From Theocolax elegans (taxonomy: Eukaryota; Arthropoda; Insecta; Hymenoptera; Cerocephalidae): DNA of 64,000 nucleotides. How positions within the stretch are numbered: the stretch's first letter is position 1; every line of letters begins with the position of its first letter. Below the pieces are notes generated by a model. That model was given only the letters and a program-made list of their open reading frames with translations, was not told the origin of the DNA and did no database searches. Both the position numbers and the translations under genes were made by a program. The DNA lies in assembly GCA_026168455.1 (NCBI GenBank), contig CM047431.1, positions 27,283,569 through 27,347,568 of the forward strand. Reading direction: 5' to 3'. Below, in pieces: positions 9,922 to 19,439 of this stretch.

Positions 9922-11285
9922 TGTGACGGAAATCGTCACACAACTATTCGCGGCAAATACAGCATTTAAACTCCTTTTAAATGTAAGTCGTCGGAGCCTT
10001 TGGTATGTCAAGGTCATCCGACGACATTTGTTTACGAAGATCGAGTGTACAATTACGCGCGCAATAGTACGTAGGGATGAGAGCGCGAGAGTGTGTGTGT
10101 GTTTCCCACTCTCATCCCTTTTTCGGAAAATTAGGCAATTGCCGAGTCAGTACGTCCCGATCCGCCGCTCGAGGCGGACAAAATCTATCCGGTGCCGAAC
10201 AAATAGTGTTCACGGCTAATAAGGCGCGTGAGGCGCAAAGCCACCGGACATCAACCCGGATCGTCCTCGTGAGTGAGCCGCGAGTGACCCTTGGTGTGTG
10301 AGTAAGGACGGGAAGTCAGTGAGTGAGTGTCAACGCGGTTCGCGAGGCACTCGCCGCGGCATAAGGCCGACTTTCAACACCGCAGCCGACGTCGGTCATC
10401 CGCAGTGTTATTAGATAGAGGTATTTTTTCTTTGTTGCACTGACACATTATTACCTCATTTACATTAGATAATAGAGGACAGGAAAACCCTAAATGGTAA
10501 CCCTGGTCCTCACACTATCCGGTGCCGATCGTTATAGTGTTTACGGCTAAGCCAAGGCGCGTGAGGCGCAAAAGCCGTCGGAACCCGGATTATCCTCGCG
10601 AGGTGAACCGCGAGTGAATTGGTGTGTGAACAAGGACGGGTAGTGCGTAAGTGAGTGTGGACGCGGTTCGCGGGACACTCGCCGCGGTACAGGGCCGCCT
10701 TTCAGCACCGCAGCCGTCGTCGGTCCTCCGTTGCCCAGGAGGACACAGGGACACGGATATAGCTGGGCCATCCACGGGGCGAATCCCGGTAAATGTATTA
10801 TACTACCGCGCGTTTCCCCCCTTCCCGAGTGTATGTGAGTGTGAACTCGGGAGTGTATTCGGGTACGCCGGTACCCGAATAGCGGAGATCGGGGCAGAGT
10901 CAACCGCAGGCGAGGATCTCGATCCGGTTGACTCCCGAGACTTCCGCCCGCGCGAAGTAACATTGTCGCGGCACGAGGCCGAATGGCCAATTGTTCAATA
11001 AATTAAAATAAATGTTTTATTCATTTTTATTTTAATTGATTTTATTTATTTATTATTCTGCCCGCTCCTGTCAACGTTCATTTAATTTATATATCGTGTC
11101 GAGGCAAGGAGGATCGTCCGAATCCTCCACACCGTTCGTCCCAGCGAACTCGTGCTCCTGGCGACAGCCCGCAGTTCGCGATAAAATAAATAATTGTGTG
11201 CGCGGTATTGGGCAACGCGGCCCAACGGTCAATTTTAATTATAAAAATTAATTAAAATCACCGGGTACGCGAATACCACGTCACA
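9922..11285 (+). repeat. 5' LTR (1364 bp, with 330-bp internal extra block)
   Basis: Relative to the 1032-bp 3' LTR this copy carries about 330 extra bases (about 10184-10514). The junction CTATCCGGTGCCGA occurs at both ends of the extra block. Most of the block is a diverged copy of the adjacent LTR segment (AAGGCGCGTGAGGCGC.., CGCGGTTCGCG..), followed by about 115 bp of unrelated AT-rich sequence (10401-10514). The first 260 bp differ from the 3' LTR at roughly a dozen sites; the part after 10515 is nearly identical. The long frames shared by both LTRs are not genes. Confidence 0.88.
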
Positions 11286-11287
11286 AA

Positions 11288-11304
11288 TGGCGACCGTGAC
11301 AGGA
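11288..11304 (+). promoter_or_regulatory. Primer-binding site, tRNA-Arg(TCG)
   Basis: TGGCGACCGTGACAGGA starts two bases after the 5' LTR. It is complementary over 17 nt to the 3' end of insect tRNA-Arg(TCG) including the CCA. Arg-tRNA priming is known for the mdg1/412 group of Gypsy elements, which supports the lineage call. Confidence 0.85.
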
Positions 11305-11401
11305 CTATCGGTTTTCTCCCCGATTTTAAATTAAATTACAAAAGTGTCGGCAATCTTTTCGCGCGCGAGCAATGTCGCGGCGAAACGTGAGCGGATTGAG
11401 G

Positions 11402-11421
11402 TTGAGAGAGAGAGTACGAGT

Positions 11422-11480
<59 letters not shown>
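11402..11480. repeat. (GA)n microsatellite in the Gypsy leader
   Basis: A nearly pure GA tract. It yields repetitive Arg-Glu and Leu-Ser translations on the two strands that are artefacts. Confidence 0.95.
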
Positions 11481-11485
<5 letters not shown>

Positions 11486-11558
11486 CAGCGTGTGAGACGC
11501 GTCTCTATACCGGAGTATTCCCCCTCTTGCTCGGGTATCCTAGGAGAGGAGTACATCG

Positions 11559-11661
11559 CAGAGTGACCAGTTGGCGATTTTTTTTCCTTTTCTCTCTTAC
11601 TTATATTGATGTTTATTAAGCAAGAGCAACAAAGAGATAAAATCGCCATCTGGCAACCCTG
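11559..11661. mobile_element. 103-bp hAT-like MITE, copy A
   Basis: It starts CAGAGTGACCAGTTGGCGAT and ends ATCGCCATCTGGCAACCCTG, imperfect terminal inverted repeats of about 20 bp, around a T-rich centre. Length and sequence match the copy at 35080-35182, which has a clean 8-bp TSD. No matching 8-bp TSD is visible here, so it may have been carried in or its flanks have changed. Confidence 0.75.
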
Positions 11662-12379
11662 GACTACACCGGTATATCGGGAGAGAGTTCGCGCGTGACC
11701 GAGTGCAAGCTTGACGGGAGATCTTTGCATAGCTTGTATGGGAGCGGCAAAGTAGGGAGAGAATAGCTTGCGCCGCGGATCGCGGGCAGTGAGAAATTCC
11801 CCGAACAGCGCACAGGAAAGACTTCGCGAGAGCCGATCATCATCTGCTCTCACCGATTGCGCCCGCAAGCGGGAGTGAGAGAGAGAATCCCTAGTCGCGG
11901 GGAATCGGAGTTAGGAGCTAGGCGGGCTATACGGTGTGTGAGTGAGAGAGATAGCGCGATCGCCTAGCCCTTTCGCGTGAATAGTCTTTGCAGCTGGTTT
12001 CGCCGAGAGAAACCACTGCGGCGAATTATTTTATTTAATCCTAATAAACTAAATTCGTTCCCGCGCGGAGTCTATTTTATATTTATGGTGTGTGAGTGTT
12101 TAAAATAGATCCTTTCGGGAAAGGTAGCTGCCCCACCCCTCCTCCCTTTTAAAGAAAATTATAATAATTGTTTTCTTTATATACGGGACGCGGCAATTTA
12201 ATTGGTTTTATTGCGTGTTCGAGAGCGAAATTTTTCTTGCTTTCTCCTCTCCCTGATCCACGCATATATTATAACATAGTAATTTAATTTTATATTTGTA
12301 TATTATTTATTACTATTTATTTATATAATATATCTATCATTTTTTTGTGTATATAAAATATATTCTTGCAACTTTTGTT

Positions 12380-13029
12380 AATTATTTAGACTTGTTTGCA
12401 AGTTAAATAATTGATATTAAGTAACTTTGTGTGAATCAGCTGCAAAGTTACAATAGTTGTAATATTAATTATTTAAACTCGAGTGTGAGTAAAATAATTA
12501 AAATTATCTTTATTGCAATTATCTAACAGTGATAACTTAATTTAATATTTTGTATTTATTGAGTATTACTGTTCACGATACTTGTAATATATTTTTGTAA
12601 ATTTTTGAGTGTGTGAAATTTTTTTTTTATAACTCGTGTTAATTGTTTAGACTTTTTGCAAGTTAAACAATTAATGTTAAGTATCTTTGTGTGATTGTTC
12701 CGCAAAGATACGAGAGTTATAATATATAATTATTTAGACTCAAGAGTGAGTTAAATAATTAAATTTAAAAATTTTTTTTGCATGTATTTTAATGATCGGC
12801 ATCTAACCTAATATTTTGTATTCGTTATTTGCTGAGAAATTTTAATATATGTAAAAAAACTTTCTTTTTTCTTTTTGTGTGTTTAAATTGTATCTCCACA
12901 CATTTTTTATCAATTATTTAGACTTGTTTTTTAGTTACATAATTGGTTATAACTTTTTTTTTTGTGTTTGAGTAAAATTATTCGGTGTATAAATTTAATT
13001 GTTTAGACTTGGTACCAAGTTAAATAATT
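12380..13029 (+). other. Eight repeated stem-loops in the Gypsy leader
   Basis: Six hairpins share the plan AATTATTTAGACTTG..loop..CAAGTTAAATAATT (12380-12412, 12467-12499, 12641-12672, 12728-12760, 12912-12944, 12997-13029). Two others read GTAACTTTG..CAAAGTTAC (12421-12451) and GTATCTTTG..CAAAGATAC (12681-12711). Differences between copies are often compensated: A-T to G-C in the first type (TTATTTA/TAAATAA versus TTGTTTA/TAAACAA), TTG/CAA versus CTC/GAG at the stem top, and A-T to T-A in the second. This indicates selection on RNA pairing. Position between primer site and gag suggests roles in packaging, dimerisation or translation; that role is inferred. Confidence 0.75.
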
Positions 13030-13125
13030 AAATTTTCATTTCCTTTTCGTTCAATTTATTTAAAAAAGGGAAATATAAATTATTCCAATAAAATAGAGTC
13101 CAATAAAATAATTTCCAATTGAAAA

Positions 13126-15618
13126 TTGGATACTTCCGAAGTATTTGAAACACTAGGGATTTCTTCTAAAATCCCGGTTGAGAGTACTTCTCCCGACGTA
13201 ACACATCGGCTGCTGCTGGTCAAAAAAATAATGGCCAGCAGCTATGAAGCTCGAATGGCCCAGCTTATGCGTGAATCACGCATAGTTAGGGATATTCATC
13301 GGGAAACAAAGAAGCTTCCGATTGAGGCAGTGTATGCCCAATTGGAGCATCTGAGTTTAAACGGAAATGGCGAAGAGGCGGAGTGCCGCGAACGCCTTTT
13401 GCGTCACCGGATAAGATGTGTAGACATTAATCTGGAAATACCATGGTTCCCAGAATACGATGAGAATGTAAGGGCAGAGCCTGCACATAAACCTCTAGTA
13501 TGTCAGGAACTATGGGAAATCGCGAAACCTCGTTCCAGGAAAGGGAGTGTGGTCCCATCAGGAACGGAAGTTTTTTGCGTGTCCGAAATGTCGGATCGCA
13601 AAAGGGTTGCTAGTGACAGAGCACCCATTCCTGAAGAAGATGGAGCTCTTTCACCAAGTGGTCAGTCTAGAAACTCGCCAATGAGTACTGCACAAAGCCC
13701 GAGGTTGGCACCAACAGGTGCTATACCTAAGCGTTTTGGTGAGGTACTGGCAGCAAACACGACCACGACTGCTATCCCTTGTGTTCCTGTTTCGGTGGCT
13801 GCAACCTCATGCACAACCACTACGTCGACAGTTACGACCGTGACGACTGCTCACCTCGGAGGTTTTTATGCACCCGCACATTACCTCCCAATTGAGGACC
13901 AGAGAAACAGTGGACATCTTGGCACTAGAGAGAGTGAAGTGCCAACACAACATTTTGACTTGGGTTCGCAGGCGGAAGCCGACCGTCGCACGTCACGAGG
14001 ATACACCTCTAGACAATACGACAACAGGCAACCCGAGGCTAACAACCGAATGTCAATTTGTTGATGATAGGAATGGATATGACCTTCCTAACGTCTTTAG
14101 TGTTCAATCTTACAGAAAACCGAGGTTTGAACAGAGACGTCGTGATACCTCTTCTAAGACTTGTAAAGAACAAGATAGAAGAGAGAGAGGCGTGAGTACA
14201 CGACTCCAAACAGAAAACCACGACACTATCGTTCTGTGAGTAGAGCCTCAAGCAACGATGAACGTCGTGAGAGTTGTATAGAGAGACGTATTCAGAAACG
14301 GCATTTGAACCGTAAACTCGACGACCGAGCACAGCCGGAAATTCCGGAGCAAGGTCACAAAGACAAGTCGGATAGACGTAGAGAAACGCCTCGAGAGAAG
14401 TGTGCGGTGGCCACATGCGATCAATGTACTCAGACGGATTCGTCCGATGGGCATCAGTCTGATCGCGAACCTACTCGTAGGAGATCCGATTCTCGTAGGG
14501 CGGCTGAAGGCCGACAAGCGAGTAGGAATCCTTCTACCAGCAGGCGTAGGAGTTCCCGGACGGATAATAGAGATGACCGTCGGGAAAGAGACTCCTACGA
14601 GGCCAGGCCAAGGTATCGTGAAGACAATAACCGAACGCACGATCGGACAGGGTGCGCACGAGAGCTGCGTATCTGGAACATGTCCTTTGATGGTGAGACC
14701 AAAAAGGACGCGGAAGAGTTTCTGAACCGTTTGCACGACTTCAGAAATGACAACGAGTTCTCAGATCGCAGGATGTTCAGTGCCCTGCCCAATGTGTTCT
14801 CGAAATGAGCTCTGTTCTGGTATAGAACAGTTCAGCCATCTCTTCGAGATTGGCGTGATTTTGAGATCGAGTTCCTAAATGAGTATGGCCGTATAATAAA
14901 TGACGAAGATTTACTCGTGGAATTTTGATCAAGAACACAAAATGAGGGAAAAAACGCTACGACGTTCTTGAATTGTTTCAGAGCGATCGTAAATAAGTTT
15001 AAATGCCCTCCCTCATTAGAACAACAGGTGAAGATGGCCTACTCGCAGATGAGGCTAGATTACCGTAGGTACATACCAGTAGGACAAATCAGGAATTTTT
15101 CTGATTTGACAAGCTACGGTAAAGAGTACGAGCAGCATTTAACATGCGACACGAAATTCTACAGTTCCAACGTTAAGCGTGAGAAGCTCGTACCAGAAGC
15201 TTTTCCGAAACAGAGTCGTGGAGCACGAGTTGCGGGTAAAGTGGCGACTGTTACCGAAAAGAGTAAGGATGAGTCTTCTCATTCGGATAAACAATCGTTT
15301 AAGAAAACTATTGAGAAGAAGAGCAAGAAAAGTGCGAAAAACTCGCCAAACTCTTCTTCAAGCGAATACGAAGCAGCCGCTGTGTACGGTACTTCCAACG
15401 TCGCTAATAGTTTTCAGAAACGATACGGCAAATCGAATAATGGAGTGAGTGCCCCCAATTCGAAATCCGTATCGTACGTGCCTGTTTCTCAACAGTCACT
15501 TGGGCAACAAAAACAGAGCTCGGGCAAAAGAGAAAGACGTGCTTTGACGAATTTTCAATTGCCCCAGCAAAATGTTTTTGTCCCACAAATGGCACAAAAC
15601 CTGGTGAAGTATGTGTAA
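13126..15618 (+). pseudogene. gag: Gypsy gag, matrix/capsid region, broken
   Basis: A hydrophilic, arginine-rich polyprotein start is open from 13126 to 14064 (first ATG near 13230). It continues in other frames at 14236-14808 and 14968-15618. The C-terminal part has a capsid-like signature (WNMSFDGETKKDAEEFLNRL near 14.68 kb, typical of Gypsy gag before the capsid homology region). Frameshifts lie near 14.06 and 14.81 kb. An in-frame TAA at 15616-15618 separates it from the zinc knuckles, which follow in the same frame. The product would assemble virus-like particles; this copy cannot make one intact protein. Confidence 0.8.
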
Positions 15619-15669
15619 CCACAGGCGACGGCAGTAAACCCAACGAACCTGAGCACCAACTTTGTCGGC

Positions 15670-16521
15670 GTGTGTTACACATGCCAAAAAGTCGGTCATA
15701 GGTCGTCGGATTACCCGAGCCGAACATGCTACCGATACGGAAACATTGGGCACTCCGCTGAGCAGTGCTCTACCGAATTGGTAGCAAAGGAGTGCCAGCT
15801 GTGTGGAACTAGTGGCGTTACACTCCAAACATGTCCTAACTGCGTCAGGTTCCTGAAACCTGAACGCAGGGCACCCGAGCTGCCCGGGGCGCCCTGTACT
15901 GCAGTAAGTAAACCGCATGGTTTACAAGTGCAAGAGTTTAAGGTTGGAGAACCCTATAAACTCTTTAAGAAGTCTAGCAAATCATTTGCTGACTTCTCCA
16001 AAGTCCTTAACGGAGATCAAATTTCCTCTCAGACCGAAGCTGGTGTTGAAAGTAAGTCTGAGTGTAAGGCTCCTAATCGTTCTGGGGATTCGACAGATGG
16101 AAAAGTTCTTAGAACACAACCTGCCAATCCCACCCGAGCTTTGCAAGGTGAAACAGAACAAGGAACCTTATTAGACCAACAAAAGCGTGTGACTAAAGAT
16201 TGGGCTAAGGAACTCCAAAGGCAAATATACTCTGGTAGCAGAGATATAATTGGTGAAGAAGGCGTAAAGAGATCGTTATCTCAGCCGCTTAGCACCATCG
16301 GAGTGAACGACCTTGGTTGTTGCTCATCGTCACCCCGTTGTGACACACCTAGTAAAGAGGACAAGAAGCCCTTGGTGGAGAAGGAAATTGTCCTCAACAA
16401 CGAGCCCTTGGTGGAGAAAGTAGTTGTCGATAGTGTGCATAGCATGAGCCGTACAAACTCGTTGCCGAGAAGTACAGTTCAGGGGGGGGGGCAGACGCCG
16501 TACCAAGTACGTCTAAAATGA
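15670..16521 (+). pseudogene. gag: Gypsy gag nucleocapsid zinc knuckles
   Basis: Three Cys-rich units in tandem: CYTCQKVGHRSSDYP, CYRYGNIGHSAEQC and CQLCGTSGVTLQTCPNC. In the first knuckle the last Cys is Tyr and in the second the second Cys is Tyr, each a TGC-to-TAC change, so zinc binding is probably impaired. A long polar linker follows, with a run of ten G (16482-16491) that may mark a slippage or frameshift site. The stop TGA overlaps the ATG of the next frame (ATGA at 16518). Confidence 0.75.
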
Positions 16522-17078
16522 CGCACACGGCATCGACTCCTAACGACGATAGTGAAACCGATCAGATAATTGCTGGAATCCAATCGGATAACCGGCTATT
16601 CTTTTTGGTACGTCTCGGTGGAAAGGACTTTAAAGAACTTTTCGATCCTGGCGCCATGGTCTCTCGTGTACGATCAGATGTTGTCGAACAGTACAAGTTT
16701 AAATGGAGACCTGTCAAGGTTATCGTGAAAGGTGTGGCTGGACCAGCACTTAAAGTCCTTGGCCTTATCGACATTCTATTCTGTGTAGAAGGTCTTGATG
16801 GCAATATCCAACTGAGAATGATAGAGAATATTGAGCATTCCATCATTCTCGGTATGGATTTTCTACAACATTGGAATTTGGAAGTCAAATTAGGCGAAGC
16901 TATCTGGCGTATTGGCGAGAGTGATTGGAGACACTTCGTCAGAGATACAGCTCATGACATTGATTCGAGGATTTCCGCTGAATGTGCTGGTATAATTGAG
17001 ATACAGGACGACCAGCGGAAACAAGTCAAAGAGTTAGTCCCTTGCCCTCGGGAGACGTCCACGGCTTTACGACGTTAA
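16518..17078 (+). pseudogene. pol: Gypsy protease (retropepsin) domain
   Basis: The open frame contains FFLVRLGGKDFKELFDPGAM at residues about 28-47, aligning with the retropepsin active site (usually D-S/T-G-A), and ILGMDFLQHW about 60 residues on, the retropepsin ILG..FL motif. The active-site Ser/Thr is replaced by Pro here. I cannot say whether that is a lineage feature or damage. It overlaps the end of gag by 4 nt. It continues toward reverse transcriptase with a frame change near 17.05 kb. Confidence 0.75.
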
Positions 17079-17797
17079 CGGAGCACCACATAGAGGTTGA
17101 GCCTGGTGCAAGACCGGTTCGTCATAAGCCAAGACGTATGTCTCCCAAGGTCCTCAAATTTGCCCAGAGTGAGGTCAAAAAGATGTTTGACAAGGGCATT
17201 ATTGAACCGAGTGCGAGTGATTGGTCAGCTGCTCCGGTCATCGTTCGCAAGGACGAAGGAAGTTATCGCTTTTGTATCGATTTTCGAGACCTTAATGCAA
17301 TCACAAAACGTGATTCTCATCCAATTCCTAATATGGATACCATATTGGATAAGCTGCATAATGCAAGGTATATATCAAAAATCGATCTTAAGAAAGCGTA
17401 CTTCGAAATATTAATGGCCGAGGCGAGCCGGCATTACACTGCATTTGCTGTACCCGGGTCGGGGCTGTGGCAGTTCACGAGATTGCCGTTTTGCCTCATG
17501 AATGCTCCTATGACCTTTGCACGGCTTATAGATGCAATTTTCGGACCTAAGGTGGAACCTCATGTGTTTGGTTATCTAAACGACTTGATCGTCATTACCG
17601 AAACTTTTGAGGACCATCTAAAATGGCTCGAATACGTACTAAGGACGTTGAATGACGCTGGACTCGAAGTGAATCGAGAGAAGTGTGAGTTTTGTGGTTC
17701 CACTGTAACGTTCCTTGGGTACAAATTGGACGCAACTGGACGACGAGGGTTTCGAACATCCGATTGTCTACGTCAGCCGATTATTAAATCGCGCTGA
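17042..17797 (+). pseudogene. pol: Gypsy reverse transcriptase, catalytic Asp changed
   Basis: Ty3/Gypsy reverse transcriptase blocks appear in order: GIIEPSASDWSAAPVIVRK, YRFCIDFRDLNAIT, HPIPNMDTILDKL, SKIDLKKAYF, LWQFTRLPFCLMNAPMTFAR, and YLNDLIVIT, then EKCEFCGSTVTFLGYKLDATG. The catalytic YxDD box reads YLND, so the first aspartate is Asn (a G-to-A change). After LDATG the thumb/connection and the first half of RNase H are missing, and the frame jumps directly to the RNase H end. This enzyme would be inactive. Confidence 0.88.
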
Positions 17798-18056
17798 ACG
17801 TAATTACATGATAACGGAAAAAGAATACTTGGCTCTCATATAGGTTATTAAGAGATTGAGACCATACATTGATGCCTATCGATTCACGGCTGTGACCGAC
17901 CATAGAGCTCTCAAATGGCTCAAAAATCTCAGAGAGCCGTCGTGTAGGTTGGCACGATGGATACTTGAAATGCAGCAATGGAACTTTGAAATAGTGCATA
18001 AGAAAGAAACCTTGCACTATGTCCCGGACGCACTTTCTCGTGCCGTCAACTCAGAC
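17798..18056 (+). pseudogene. pol: RNase H C-terminal remnant
   Basis: The sequence reads YVSRLLNRAERNYMITEKEY, an in-frame TAG at about 17841, then TDHRALKWL and HYVPDALSRA. These are the closing motifs of Gypsy RNase H and the tether to integrase. The N-terminal RNase H catalytic residues are lost in the deletion near 17.75 kb. The stop probably arose from a Trp codon by G-to-A. Confidence 0.75.
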
Positions 18057-19273
18057 CCCGACGAAGAGATTGCCTCGTTTGAAGTAATTACGGACCCATG
18101 GTATATTGCTAGATTAAACGATGTGCGCTCATGCCCTCAAAAGTTTCCGGAGTGGAAAATTCAGGATGATATGCTATATCGTTTTAAAAGTGATAAATTC
18201 TTGGACTCTGTAACAGAACGAGAAGAAGGCTGGCGCCTTGTTCTACCCTTAGAGCAGAGGAACCGAGTCTTAGTAGATTCTCATTTCCACCCATCCATGG
18301 GTCATATGGGAGTCGAAAATACTTACAAACGTGTTGCAAGAGACTATTATTGGCCAGGTATCTACCACGATACCCGCCAATTTGTTTTACAGTGTCTGAT
18401 CTGTCAGAGCTATAAGACGTCTCAAGCAGGTCCTCAAGGCTTGATGGGTAAACGTTACATTGAGAGACCCTGGACTGTTGTGACAGTAGACGTAATGGAG
18501 CTTCCACGTAGTAAAAGTCAATACCAATACATCATAGTATTTCAAGACTTGTTTACGAGGTGGATAGAGCTCAAACCATTACGTACGGCGACTGGGAAGT
18601 CGGTGTCGAAAGCACTCGAGGAACTCGTAGTCTTCCGTTGGGAAACACCAGATTTCCTAATAACGGATAATGGGACTGAGTTCATCAACGGCATCATGTC
18701 GCGAATGCTGAAGGAGTATGGCATAAAACATGTCAAAACCCCTCCTTACCGACCACAAGCCAACCCGGTGGAGAGAACTAATAGAACGTTGAAAACGATG
18801 ATTGATTAAACAATAAACACGGCAATACAGTCAAGTACAAAAGTCTCACCCGCGTTCTTAAACTTCGGTCGTCATTTCAACCTGTGAAGTGTCTCCGCAG
18901 GGAAGTGGAAAAACAGGACTTTAAGATCCTGGACAACCCCGAAGTATGGCTAGATCGACTTAAAAGACTTGATGCTATACGCGACTGAGTCAAGAAATAC
19001 ATTGACGAGGAGCAAAGACGTCAAGAAAATACCTACAACAGAAACAGACGTATTGCCTCGTTTCAGGTAGGATCAGTCATGAGGAAGTGCCGAACGCTTT
19101 TCCAAGGTGCGAAGGACATATCTGCTAAACTGGCACCAAAGTATGACGGACCCTTCGAAGTTAAAGAATTACTATCTCCAATAATTCTGAGACTAGAAGA
19201 GTATGGTCGGAAACGGAGCGAGATACATATATCTGATGTAAAAAGATATGTACCACCTCGGGTTGTCAAGTAA
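18057..19273 (+). pseudogene. pol: Gypsy integrase
   Basis: The HHCC zinc domain is visible (HFHPSMGHMG followed by CLICQSYK). The rve core follows, with VDVMELP (first Asp), TDNGTEF (second Asp) and NPVERTNRTLK (Glu), so the DDE triad is intact. A TAA stop at 18807 and a frameshift near 18.88 kb break the C-terminal half. The final SH3-like part resumes at 19079 (LAPKYDGPFEVKE, then IHISDVKRYVPPR). Function was integration of cDNA. Confidence 0.85.
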
Positions 19274-19439
19274 AGCAGTAAGGGTTGCGTATCGGTTCGC
19301 ATGAGAACAGTTATCGAAGGTTGGGCCTGGTAACTGTATGCCATGCATTGAGAGTGTGATGTTTGAGAATATTTGTGTGTGAGTGAATGGGCAATTCTCC
19401 CTTATTCGTAATTTATATTTTAATTATGACTAATAAGCT

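Noticed and set aside
10547..10990. 147-codon minus-strand frame, also at 21574-22017
   Set aside because: Lies wholly in both LTRs; it is a GC-rich shadow frame preserved because the LTRs are near identical.
11326..11868. 180-codon minus-strand Leu/Ser-rich frame
   Set aside because: Spans a (GA)n tract and a MITE; no domain.
14248..14736. 162-codon minus-strand frame inside gag
   Set aside because: Antisense shadow of the gag frame.
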